From assembly GCA_001872995.1 (NCBI GenBank), contig MNXO01000165.1, positions 1-13,455 of the forward strand: a DNA stretch of 13,455 nt, given 5' to 3'. Positions within the stretch are counted from its first letter, which is position 1. Every line of letters begins with the position of its first letter. Below are positions 6,730-13,455 of this stretch, piece by piece. The notes beneath the pieces were generated by a model. That model searched no databases. It saw nothing but the letters and a program-made list of their open reading frames with translations, and was not told where the DNA came from. The DNA comes from Bacteroidetes bacterium CG2_30_32_10. GTDB lineage: Bacteria > Bacteroidota > Bacteroidia > Bacteroidales > CG2-30-32-10. Both the position numbers and the translations under genes were made by a program.

Positions 6730-8901
6730 TTATTTTTTTTGCAATTCATTGTTTTTCCCCCTAAAATATATTAATCCTATCAAAATTAATAGAAGCGTTA
6801 ACATACTTATATAAAAGGAATACCTTATGCTATTGTTTTTGTATTTGAAGACCACTTTTTTTGTTTCCTTATAAACATCAACAGCCATAAATGTTTTGCT
6901 TGCCACAATAATTGGTTGTTCTCGTCCATCAACAAAAACTTTCCAATATGGATAATGATTTTGCAATAATACAAGTAAAGAACTATCACTTGAATTTACA
7001 TCCATACTTATTTCTGAAGGACTAATTTTAATATTATCTACTGTTCCTTTATTTGCATTATGAAGAGATTTGAAATTAGAAATATCAGAATATACTGTAT
7101 TTGAAGCAAAATTTAAAGCTTTTAAATCCGAATTAAAATATTTCATTTTCCGAACATCCTGTGTTAAAAAACACACTTTGTTTTTGATCAAGGAATCTAA
7201 ATAAGTCTTTTGTTTATCAATAATATATTCAAAATCACTAAGAAAAAAAGAGGTAAATGCAGAAGGAGTAACATGTTTATTTAAAGTGGAAGTGTTTTCA
7301 TATAATAGTGATTGAAAATTTGAACGACAAATTGAATCAGTTTCACAAACTTTGTAATTATGTGTTTGATTAAACCCATATTCGTATTTATTTTTAGATT
7401 TGTTTAATTTTGAAAATGAAGGTCCATTAGCAGAATAAACGGTATAAGGTGCATTCAAATTAACTGCTATGGCAAAATCAACAATAACAACTAAAAGAAA
7501 TAATCGAGTCCAAATTTTTTTGTTTTTGCAAAAAACGGCAAGTATCCAAACTACTGCCAATATAAGCATTTGAATTAATGATTGAAATAGCAGATGTTGT
7601 TTATATCCTATTATTTGATTATCTTTAAAAGCAGCAGAAACAATAAAATTTCGTAAGGAAAAATTAGCTTTTAACTTGTAATAAATAAAAAAACCTAAAA
7701 CCAATAAGAATACGAACAATACAATGTACTTAAAATATTTTATATATTTATCAAAATCTTTTGTCAATAATCTCCATCCAAGAACTGCTAACATTAGAAA
7801 AGAAAAAATTGAAAAAATGCGATAAATTGCTGGAAATCTTGAAAAGTTCATTAATGGAACATAATGGAATAAAAAAACCCTAAACGGTGTGTCTTTCCCT
7901 AAACTTGTTATTAATGAAAATATAATTATCGCTAATATAAACCATTTGATTTTGTTTGAATGAAATAATCCAAGAGCAGCCAAGCATAACGTACAAATTC
8001 CAAAATAAATATTTGCCATAGAAATATCAGTCCCAAGCCAATTGCTGTTTTTAACAGTAGTGTAGGGCAAAATAAATGAGATAAAAGAATGCGGAGTAAA
8101 GGCTCCAAAAAGTGCTGATTCTAAAGGAATTCCATTGTGTTTGCTAAAATATGGCAAAGATTGGAATATAGATATCAACTGAGGCAATGACAATAGAACA
8201 ATTAACAAAAAGGCAATTGCACAAGCCTTTAATACTCGCAAATCTATAGTTTTGTTAATTTTATAATAATATCCTAAATAGAAAATTGTCCATAATACGA
8301 GAGCATATACCAGCACTATTACTAGTCCAACGTATCCTCCAGTTACAATAAACCAAGAAGATAATGAAAAGAACAAAATATTTTTAATAATAGGGCTTTT
8401 TAGCAAATGATAAAAAGAACCTATTACAAATGGCAACCATGCTGCAGTTGTTATGTGATGATAATGTTGTGCATTGCCAATTAAAACCCCAGACAATGAA
8501 TAAGAAATAGCAATAATAAAGCAACCAATAGTATCAACTTTTAATGTTCTAAGAAACCAAAACATACCAATACCAGCTATAACAACATGAAAAAGATATT
8601 CATATTGAACAACAACCAAAGTATAGGGAGTAAACAAAGAAATTATCCATACAGGAAGATACCAAGGCGTAATTTGCATATCAGCATGTAATGGATATCC
8701 TAAGCTTTGATATGGATTCCACCACGGAAAATAACCATTGCTAATAGATTCTCCAACCGTAAATCGCCAAGGCAAACAACAAGAGATTGAATCCCATTTA
8801 AGAGGATGAATCAACAAAGATATTTGGTAAAAAATTGCTAATATTATAACTATTAGTATAATATAATTTAACTTGTTTTTACAAAAACGATTCCAAATCA
8901 T
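6730..8901 (-). CDS. YfhO-like polytopic membrane protein
   Basis: 723 residues from the ATG at 8901. The frame stays open to a TTG at 8925, which would overlap the upstream stop by 14 nt; the ATG leaves a 10-nt gap and puts the first membrane segment at about residues 13-30, so I prefer it. About 14 hydrophobic segments are visible. The first outer loop holds WDS (W36-D37) and FPWWNPYQSLGYPLHADMQ at 58-76, resembling the acidic loop of GT-C glycosyltransferases. A soluble region of roughly 200 residues precedes the C-terminal part NHYPYWKVFVDG at 648-659 with beta strands, then a last membrane segment at about 697-713. This architecture is that of the YfhO family, linked in Gram-positives to glycosylation of lipoteichoic acid. 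The substrate here is unknown. Position after the LptF/G permease suggests an envelope polysaccharide or lipid role, by inference only. Confidence 0.8.
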   Translation of the reverse strand: MIWNRFCKNKLNYIILIVIILAIFYQISLLIHPLKWDSISCCLPWRFTVGESISNGYFPWWNPYQSLGYPLHADMQITPWYLPVWIISLFTPYTLVVVQYEYLFHVVIAGIGMFWFLRTLKVDTIGCFIIAISYSLSGVLIGNAQHYHHITTAAWLPFVIGSFYHLLKSPIIKNILFFSLSSWFIVTGGYVGLVIVLVYALVLWTIFYLGYYYKINKTIDLRVLKACAIAFLLIVLLSLPQLISIFQSLPYFSKHNGIPLESALFGAFTPHSFISFILPYTTVKNSNWLGTDISMANIYFGICTLCLAALGLFHSNKIKWFILAIIIFSLITSLGKDTPFRVFLFHYVPLMNFSRFPAIYRIFSIFSFLMLAVLGWRLLTKDFDKYIKYFKYIVLFVFLLVLGFFIYYKLKANFSLRNFIVSAAFKDNQIIGYKQHLLFQSLIQMLILAVVWILAVFCKNKKIWTRLFLLVVIVDFAIAVNLNAPYTVYSANGPSFSKLNKSKNKYEYGFNQTHNYKVCETDSICRSNFQSLLYENTSTLNKHVTPSAFTSFFLSDFEYIIDKQKTYLDSLIKNKVCFLTQDVRKMKYFNSDLKALNFASNTVYSDISNFKSLHNANKGTVDNIKISPSEISMDVNSSDSSLLVLLQNHYPYWKVFVDGREQPIIVASKTFMAVDVYKETKKVVFKYKNNSIRYSFYISMLTLLLILIGLIYFRGKNNELQKK

Positions 8902-8911
8902 TTGTAAGTGT

Positions 8912-9991
8912 TTATTTTGGTGCAATTCTCAAAAGATAAAATGCAATTAATATAAAAATAATATTTGGTATCCACACAGCAATAGCAACGGGAATTTTTC
9001 CACCATAAATGGAAATGGTTGTTATTACTTGCATAAACAAGATATAAATGAAACTTAAGGCAATTCCTGCACCCAAATGATACCCAATTCCACCTCTTAC
9101 CTTTCTACTGGATATAGAAACGCCTATTAATGCGAGAACCAATGTAGAAAATGGGAAAGCGACTCGCCGATATTTTTCTAACAAATAAACGTCTATGTTA
9201 TTCGAACCTTTCAACTTTTCTTTTGCAATAAACTTATTTAATTGAAAGTAGTTCATCGTTTCAACCTCATCTAGTGTTCGGTAAAAATCATTTGGAAGAA
9301 TACTTAGCACTGTATCTAGTTTGCTGCCTCGAGTTATTGTTTCATTTGTGTCCTTTATCGTTCTAATCCAATAATTTTCAAAAGTCCATTTTTTTCCTGT
9401 GCTGTCCCATCTAAGAATATCTGCAGTAATTTTTGAAGTCAATTTTTCGTTTTCAATATGTTCAAGAGTAAAACGAGAACCAACGTTGGTTAAATCATTG
9501 AAGTATTCAACATAAGCATAAACGCCAGGACTAATTTGTAAATGGATATCTCTATCTTTATAGTGCGATGTGTTTTTTAAATATTTATAGGTAAATTCAA
9601 GGCGTTTTTTATTAGCAGGAGGGATAATAAAATTAGATAAAATAAAAGAGAAAATAGCTATTAGCAATGCTGAAAAAATAAAAGGGAAAAGCAAACGTCT
9701 AAAACTAACGCCACTACTTAGTATTGCTATAATTTCTGTATTAGAAGCCATTTTTGCAGTAAAAAAAATTACTGCAATAAAAGTGAGCAATGCACTAAAA
9801 AGGTTAATAAAATAAGGGATAAAATTAAGGTAATATACAAAAATAATTTCTTTTAAAGGGGCATCTTTCTCCATAAAATCATCAATACGCTCCGAAAAAT
9901 CGAAAACAATTAGAATGATAATAAGCAAAGCGATAATTAAAAAGAAGGAACTCAGAAATTTTTTTATAATATAAATATCAATTTTCTTCAT
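8912..9991 (-). CDS. LptF/LptG family permease
   Basis: 359 residues with an ATG start. Three membrane segments lie near the N-terminus (about 11-30, 52-78 and 99-122), then a periplasmic domain of about 150 residues, then three more segments (about 276-294, 303-325 and 334-355): the six-helix layout of LptF and LptG. EIIAILSSGVSFRRL at 86-100 is the conserved cytoplasmic coupling region, and the sequence before helix 5 (RKVRGGIGYHLGAGI) is also typical. With LptB the family forms the ABC transporter that extracts LPS from the inner membrane and passes it to LptC and LptA. I cannot tell LptF from LptG here; the second permease and LptB are outside the window. It follows tgt after 68 nt, a pairing I recall from other Bacteroidota, and precedes the YfhO-like gene by 10 nt. 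Confidence 0.93.
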   Translation of the reverse strand: MKKIDIYIIKKFLSSFFLIIALLIIILIVFDFSERIDDFMEKDAPLKEIIFVYYLNFIPYFINLFSALLTFIAVIFFTAKMASNTEIIAILSSGVSFRRLLFPFIFSALLIAIFSFILSNFIIPPANKKRLEFTYKYLKNTSHYKDRDIHLQISPGVYAYVEYFNDLTNVGSRFTLEHIENEKLTSKITADILRWDSTGKKWTFENYWIRTIKDTNETITRGSKLDTVLSILPNDFYRTLDEVETMNYFQLNKFIAKEKLKGSNNIDVYLLEKYRRVAFPFSTLVLALIGVSISSRKVRGGIGYHLGAGIALSFIYILFMQVITTISIYGGKIPVAIAVWIPNIIFILIAFYLLRIAPK

Positions 9992-10059
9992 TGAATGCTT
10001 TTTGGTTTTTATGAGTTAATTGTCATAATAACGATTAGTGTAATGATTTTAAAAAGGTT

Positions 10060-11190
10060 TTACAAGCGTTGCATCAATTGTTTTACCATTCTATTTTTCC
10101 AAGAATTAAAACTACCTTCATTAATTTTTATTCTTGCTTCTTTTACCAACCATAAATAGAATGCAAGATTATGAGCTGTAGCAATCATAGCTGATAGTAT
10201 TTCTTTAGATACGAATAGATGACGGAGATATGCCTTGGTGTATGCAGCATCAACAAATGAAGTTCCAAATTCATCAATTGGAGAAAAATCATTTTTCCAC
10301 TTTTCATTTTTTATATTGATAATTCCGTTTTGTGTAAACAACATTCCATTGCGAGCATTGCGGGTGGGCATCACGCAATCCATCATATCTACACCCAAGG
10401 CTATGCTTTCAAGTATGTTTGCTGGAGTACCAACTCCCATTAAATAGCGTGGTTTTTCGATAGGAAGAATGTTACAAACAAGTTCTGTCATTTCATACAT
10501 CATTTCTACTGGTTCTCCAACTGACAAACCACCTATAGCGTTTCCCTCTGCGCCAATATTACTGATAAATTCAGCTGATTGAATGCGTAAGTCTTTGTAA
10601 ACACTACCTTGTACGATTGGAAAAAGAGCTTGTGAGTAACCATATAAGCCATTAGTATTTTTGTATTGAGTAAAACATCTGTTAAGCCAATTATGTGTAA
10701 TAGCTAATGATTTTTTTGCATAGTCGTATTCACAAGGATATGGTGTGCATTCATCTAAAACCATCATAATATCAGCACCTATAAGACGTTGGGTGTCAAT
10801 TACATTTTCAGGAGTAAATTGATGTTTTGAACCGTCAATATGCGATTTAAATACCACGCCATTATCGTTCATTTTGCGGTTAGCAGTAAGAGAATATACT
10901 TGATAGCCACCACTGTCAGTAAGTATAGGTTTATGCCAGCCGTTAAACTGATGAATTCCTCCTGCTCCATTGATAATATTGGTTCCAGGACGTAAATAGA
11001 GGTGATAAGTGTTACCAAGTATTATTTGTGCTTTTGTATCGTTAAGAAGGTCTTGCTGATGAATTGCTTTTACAGTACCAGCAGTACCAACAGGCATAAA
11101 TATTGGTGTTTCTATATCGCCATGTGCGGTATTAATAATTCCAACACGTGCTTTAGTATCTGTATCTGTTTTAATTAAAGTAAAATTCAT
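10060..11190 (-). CDS. tgt: tRNA-guanine transglycosylase
   Basis: 376 residues with an ATG start, the usual length for bacterial Tgt. The enzyme exchanges guanine-34 in the GUN anticodons of Asp, Asn, His and Tyr tRNAs for preQ1 on the way to queuosine (or for queuine in salvage). Catalytic elements are present: TDSGGYQV with D92, DEC around D146, IVQG with Q194, GGLSVGE at 220-226, and nucleophile D271 in DCVMPTRNARNG. The C-terminal zinc site is unusual. Where most bacterial enzymes have CxCxxC, this protein has GTSFVD (309-314), so all three cysteines are missing, while the usual fourth ligand H340 (TAHNLAFYL) remains. As far as I recall, Bacteroidota Tgt proteins commonly lack these cysteines. 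It is the first gene of the leftward tgt-lptF/G-yfhO unit with a -7-like element just upstream. Confidence 0.95.
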   Translation of the reverse strand: MNFTLIKTDTDTKARVGIINTAHGDIETPIFMPVGTAGTVKAIHQQDLLNDTKAQIILGNTYHLYLRPGTNIINGAGGIHQFNGWHKPILTDSGGYQVYSLTANRKMNDNGVVFKSHIDGSKHQFTPENVIDTQRLIGADIMMVLDECTPYPCEYDYAKKSLAITHNWLNRCFTQYKNTNGLYGYSQALFPIVQGSVYKDLRIQSAEFISNIGAEGNAIGGLSVGEPVEMMYEMTELVCNILPIEKPRYLMGVGTPANILESIALGVDMMDCVMPTRNARNGMLFTQNGIINIKNEKWKNDFSPIDEFGTSFVDAAYTKAYLRHLFVSKEILSAMIATAHNLAFYLWLVKEARIKINEGSFNSWKNRMVKQLMQRL

Positions 11191-11207
11191 AGCTAACTAA
11201 AAAAAAG

Positions 11208-11215
11208 CAAAGATA
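11208..11215 (-). promoter_or_regulatory. Probable tgt -7 element
   Basis: On the minus strand this reads TATCTTTG, an exact match to TAnnTTTG and identical to the element used by the divergent M23 gene. No TTG lies at the expected distance upstream. The implied transcript start would leave a leader of only about 10 nt before the tgt ATG. Confidence 0.45.
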
Positions 11216-11403
11216 TATAATAATTAGAAATGTAATTTGCGATTGCTAAGTTCAAACCAATAGATGACTTAAGTTTTTAAATTTTAATACAATAACACAT
11301 AGATAATCAAACAATTAATAAATCAAAATCGATAGAATCCATCAAAAAGATAAATAAATAGTGAAACATTAAAATAAAAATTCCGTATTATTTAAAGATG
11401 AGG

Positions 11404-11435
11404 CATTTGTAGTTTATTATAATAAAAAACAAATG
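11404..11435. repeat. 32-nt near-perfect palindrome
   Basis: Two 16-nt halves meet between 11419 and 11420 without a spacer. The outer arms CATTTGT (11404-11410) and ACAAATG (11429-11435) pair perfectly, as does the centre TTTATTA/TAATAAA; only the two positions at 11411-11412 mismatch, giving 14 of 16 pairs. It ends 17 nt before the -33 element of the downstream gene, a suitable place for a dimeric regulator. The AT richness lowers its significance. Confidence 0.45.
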
Positions 11436-11452
11436 TTAAAAATCTTAAAATA

Positions 11453-11482
11453 TTGTGAGATAATATGATAATATTATCTTTG
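11453..11482 (+). promoter_or_regulatory. Bacteroidota-type promoter of the M23/LysM gene
   Basis: TTG at 11453-11455 is followed after exactly 19 nt by TATCTTTG at 11475-11482, an exact fit to the TTG-N19-TAnnTTTG consensus. Transcription would start near 11488-11490, about 30 nt before the ATG. The inverted repeat GATAATAT/ATATTATC (11459-11466 and 11471-11478) covers the spacer and half of the -7 box. Confidence 0.65.
11459..11478. promoter_or_regulatory. 8-bp inverted repeat over the M23/LysM promoter, possible operator
   Basis: GATAATAT and ATATTATC are exact reverse complements separated by GATA. The site overlaps the -7 element, so a protein bound here would block initiation. It may also be chance in AT-rich DNA; no regulator is encoded nearby. 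Confidence 0.35.
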
Positions 11483-11520
11483 TAGCAAAATAAAATAAAC
11501 ATAAATAAAACTTAATTAAA

Positions 11521-12423
11521 ATGAGGGTACTAAACAAAACTACACTATTAATATGTTTTTCCATTTTATTTTCAACTAGTTTTGTATATTCACAAAGCGA
11601 TACTACTATGGATACTGGTGGTGGAGATTTAAATGAACTTGATGAACCTATTGTTAATGCAGATTTAAATAAACCAAACACTCTTAACGATACACTTGCA
11701 ACGAAGTTTATTTTATTTCCAACCACAACTGCATTTCAGGAATGGAATATTAGCGTAATTCACAATCGTAAATATGATTTTTCTAATGCTCTAGACACAA
11801 TGTGTATTCCTTTGCTCAATGACTCATTAGGTACATTTGTGCAACCATTTAAAGGAAGGATAACTTCTGTTTTTGGACCCCGAAAATACAGGTATCATTA
11901 TGGAGTTGATATTAAATTGCAAACAGGAGATTCCGTTGCATGCGCTTTTGATGGCACTGTTAGAATAAGTCAAAGAAGTAAAACTTATGGTAATGTGATA
12001 GTTGTAAGACATAAAAATGGGCTTGAAACTTTTTATGCTCATCTTTCTAAGAAATTTGTAGAACCAAATCAAGCTGTAAAGGCTGGAGAAATTTTAGGAC
12101 TTGGCGGAAATACAGGACGTTCTTACGGAAGTCATTTGCATTTTGAGATTAGATATATGGACGAACCGATTAATCCTTCTGATGTGGTTGATTTTGAAAA
12201 TTATTCTCTTAAGTCAGATACGCTAATGCTTACGAAAACAAACTTTTCGTATATGGAAAAAGTGAAAGAATTTGAGGCTATTAAATTTCATACCATTCGC
12301 AAAGGAGATACACTTTCTAAAATAGCGCAAAATTATGGCACTTCAGTCTCTACACTTTGTAAGATAAATGGCATTACCACAAAAAAAATTCTTAAAATAG
12401 GTTCCAAATTAAGAGTAAATTAA
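11521..12423 (+). CDS. Secreted M23 family metallopeptidase with LysM domain
   Basis: 300 residues with an ATG start placed about 30 nt after a good promoter. A signal peptide covers about 1-24 (FVYS before Q25). A low-complexity acidic stretch (DTGGGDLNELDEP) and a linker lead to the M23/LytM domain at about 109-221. All catalytic positions are present: H126 and D130 (HYGVD), H174 (YAHL), and H205 and H207 (HLHFEI), so it should be an active zinc endopeptidase that cleaves peptidoglycan cross-links. A single LysM domain at about 257-300 (HTIRKGDTLSKIAQNYGTSVSTLCKINGI) binds glycan chains. Most M23-LysM proteins I know carry LysM before the peptidase; here it is at the C-terminus. A periplasmic role in wall remodelling or division is likely. 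A 31-nt gap without a clear terminator separates it from the end of convergent lpxD. Confidence 0.92.
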   Translation: MRVLNKTTLLICFSILFSTSFVYSQSDTTMDTGGGDLNELDEPIVNADLNKPNTLNDTLATKFILFPTTTAFQEWNISVIHNRKYDFSNALDTMCIPLLNDSLGTFVQPFKGRITSVFGPRKYRYHYGVDIKLQTGDSVACAFDGTVRISQRSKTYGNVIVVRHKNGLETFYAHLSKKFVEPNQAVKAGEILGLGGNTGRSYGSHLHFEIRYMDEPINPSDVVDFENYSLKSDTLMLTKTNFSYMEKVKEFEAIKFHTIRKGDTLSKIAQNYGTSVSTLCKINGITTKKILKIGSKLRVN

Positions 12424-12454
12424 ATTCTTACTTATCTAATTTCAAAATTCTATA

Positions 12455-13455
12455 CTAAGCGTCTTTGTTTTTTTCAAGTTTGTCAATTCTTTGTACCAAA
12501 TCGGGTAGGTTGCGAAAATGAATGTATGATTTACGATATTTACCAACCTCAAAAGCTGGAGAACCCATATATCCTTCCCCTTTTTTAGTGATACTTTTTG
12601 ATATTCCTGATTGAGCTGCAATAATAGTGCCATCTGCAATGTTTAAATGTCCTACTATTCCCACTTGACCACTAAACATACAATTTTTGCCTATTTTAGT
12701 AGAGCCGGCAATAACAACATTTGCAGCGATGTAAGTGTTTTCTCCCACCTCTACATTGTGCGCAATATGAATTAAATTGTCGAACTTAACTCCTTTATGG
12801 AGTATGGTGGAACCAAGTGTGGCTCTGTCAATTGCACAGTTTGCCCCAATCTCAACATCATCTTCAATGACAACATTACCAATTTGAGGCACTTTCTTGT
12901 TTCCTTCATGTTCTGGTATAAAACGAAATCCATCGCTGCCAATAACTGTACCCGAATGTATAATGCAATTTTTGCCTATTTTATTGTCAGAATAGACTTT
13001 AACTCCTGCAAAAATTATGGTGTTATCACCTACAATCGTATTGTCTCCAAGATAAACCTGTGGGTATATTTTAACATTTTTCCCAATCACCACATTTTCT
13101 CCGATAAATGCAAACTCTCCTAAATACAAATTTTCTCCTACGCTTGCTGTTTCTGCAATATATGCCATTTTAGAAACACCTATTTTGTTATATTTTATTT
13201 GATTATAGACTTCGAGAAGTTTAACAAATGCAAGTTCAGCATTATCTACCTTAATAAGCGTGGTTTTCACATCATGCTCTGGGAAAAAACTTTTATTTAC
13301 AATAACAATTGAAGCATTGGTATTATAAATATATTGTGTATACAATGGATTAGATAAAAATGAGAGAGAATTTACTTCACCCTCTTCTATTTTAGACAAT
13401 TTATTTACAGAAACATCAGGATTCCCTTCAATTATTCCGTTTACAAGTTCTGCAA
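12455..13455 (-). CDS. lpxD: UDP-3-O-acylglucosamine N-acyltransferase LpxD (5' end outside window)
   Basis: The frame is open to the right edge: 18 residues (AELVNGIIEGNPDVSVNK) precede a TTG at 13399, so that TTG is internal and about a dozen N-terminal residues are missing. 332 residues are visible. The N-terminal uridine-binding domain shows SFLSNPLY and ASIVIVNK. A long left-handed beta-helix of hexapeptide repeats follows (IGENVVIGKNVKI, VGDNTIIFAGVKV and others). The catalytic histidine is in IHIAHNVEVGEN (visible residue 232, matching H239 of E. coli), and a helical tail (RNLPDLVQRIDKLEK) ends the protein. LpxD adds the second 3-hydroxyacyl chain, at the 2-amino group, to make UDP-diacylglucosamine for lipid A. 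Downstream there is no lpxC-fabZ, which often follows lpxD in Bacteroidota; instead the M23 gene converges on it. Confidence 0.95.
   Translation of the reverse strand, partial: AELVNGIIEGNPDVSVNKLSKIEEGEVNSLSFLSNPLYTQYIYNTNASIVIVNKSFFPEHDVKTTLIKVDNAELAFVKLLEVYNQIKYNKIGVSKMAYIAETASVGENLYLGEFAFIGENVVIGKNVKIYPQVYLGDNTIVGDNTIIFAGVKVYSDNKIGKNCIIHSGTVIGSDGFRFIPEHEGNKKVPQIGNVVIEDDVEIGANCAIDRATLGSTILHKGVKFDNLIHIAHNVEVGENTYIAANVVIAGSTKIGKNCMFSGQVGIVGHLNIADGTIIAAQSGISKSITKKGEGYMGSPAFEVGKYRKSYIHFRNLPDLVQRIDKLEKNKDA

Larger units (their letters stand above)
11191..11520. other. Divergent intergenic region between tgt and the M23/LysM gene
   Basis: 330 nt, very AT-rich, with no supported gene. It contains a promoter-like element for each flanking gene, a 32-nt near-perfect palindrome and an 8-bp dyad over the rightward promoter. 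The part from about 11216 to 11400 shows nothing else that I can support. Confidence 0.6.

Noticed and set aside
11445..11726. 93-residue leftward frame across the M23 promoter and signal peptide
   Set aside because: It overlaps a good promoter and the start of a clear gene, and its sequence has no family features.
12797..13123. 108-residue rightward frame inside lpxD
   Set aside because: It is antisense to the hexapeptide-repeat region, whose regular codon pattern keeps other frames open.
13397..13399. TTG as start of lpxD
   Set aside because: Eighteen further in-frame residues with LpxD-like sequence run to the right edge.
1..13455. CRISPR arrays, tRNA or rRNA genes, insertion sequences, toxin-antitoxin or phage modules
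   Set aside because: No regularly spaced repeats, cloverleaf-like GC-rich segments, transposase motifs or flanking target duplications were seen; nearly all the sequence is explained by core genes.

Overview
The window comes from a strongly AT-rich member of the Bacteroidota, most likely Bacteroidales or a close relative. Four things point there: a PorZ-type type IX secretion protein with a C-terminal sorting-like domain, a Bacteroides-type GNAT acyltransferase related to GlsB, the hpt-adk-obgE gene order, and two promoter elements of the Bacteroidota type (TTG, 19 nt, TAnnTTTG). Start codons are preceded by A-rich stretches rather than clear Shine-Dalgarno sites, which also fits this phylum.

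Layout, left to right. The 3' part of a GlsB-like N-acyltransferase gene (+) enters from the left edge and converges on a leftward operon, hpt-adk-obgE (nucleotide salvage, adenylate homeostasis, ribosome-assembly GTPase). A 523-nt AT-rich divergent intergenic region follows. Next come two rightward genes, porZ (outer-surface T9SS attachment-complex protein) and recO (recombination mediator), only 14 nt apart. RecO ends 4 nt from the stop of a leftward three-gene unit, tgt, an LptF/LptG-family permease and a YfhO-like polytopic membrane protein. A 330-nt intergenic region with two dyad symmetries and two promoter-like elements separates tgt from a rightward gene for a secreted M23 peptidase with a C-terminal LysM domain. 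That gene converges on lpxD (-), which runs off the right edge.

How the genes relate. Much of the window concerns the cell envelope: PorZ (delivery of anionic LPS to the T9SS sortase in Porphyromonas), an LptF/G permease (LPS export), LpxD (lipid A synthesis), a peptidoglycan-remodelling peptidase, a probable glycine-lipid synthase and a YfhO-like protein. The rest is housekeeping (hpt, adk, obgE, recO, tgt). All genes look intact apart from the two cut by the window edges. I see no mobile element, CRISPR array, RNA gene, phage module or defence cassette.

This is largely ordinary core-genome sequence and I do not claim an undescribed system. The points most worth a second look are the loss of the three zinc-ligand cysteines in the Tgt protein, the paired palindromes in front of the M23/LysM gene, and the unassigned YfhO-like protein coupled to the Lpt permease. 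The YfhO-like gene most likely starts at an ATG (8901), not at the longer upstream TTG.
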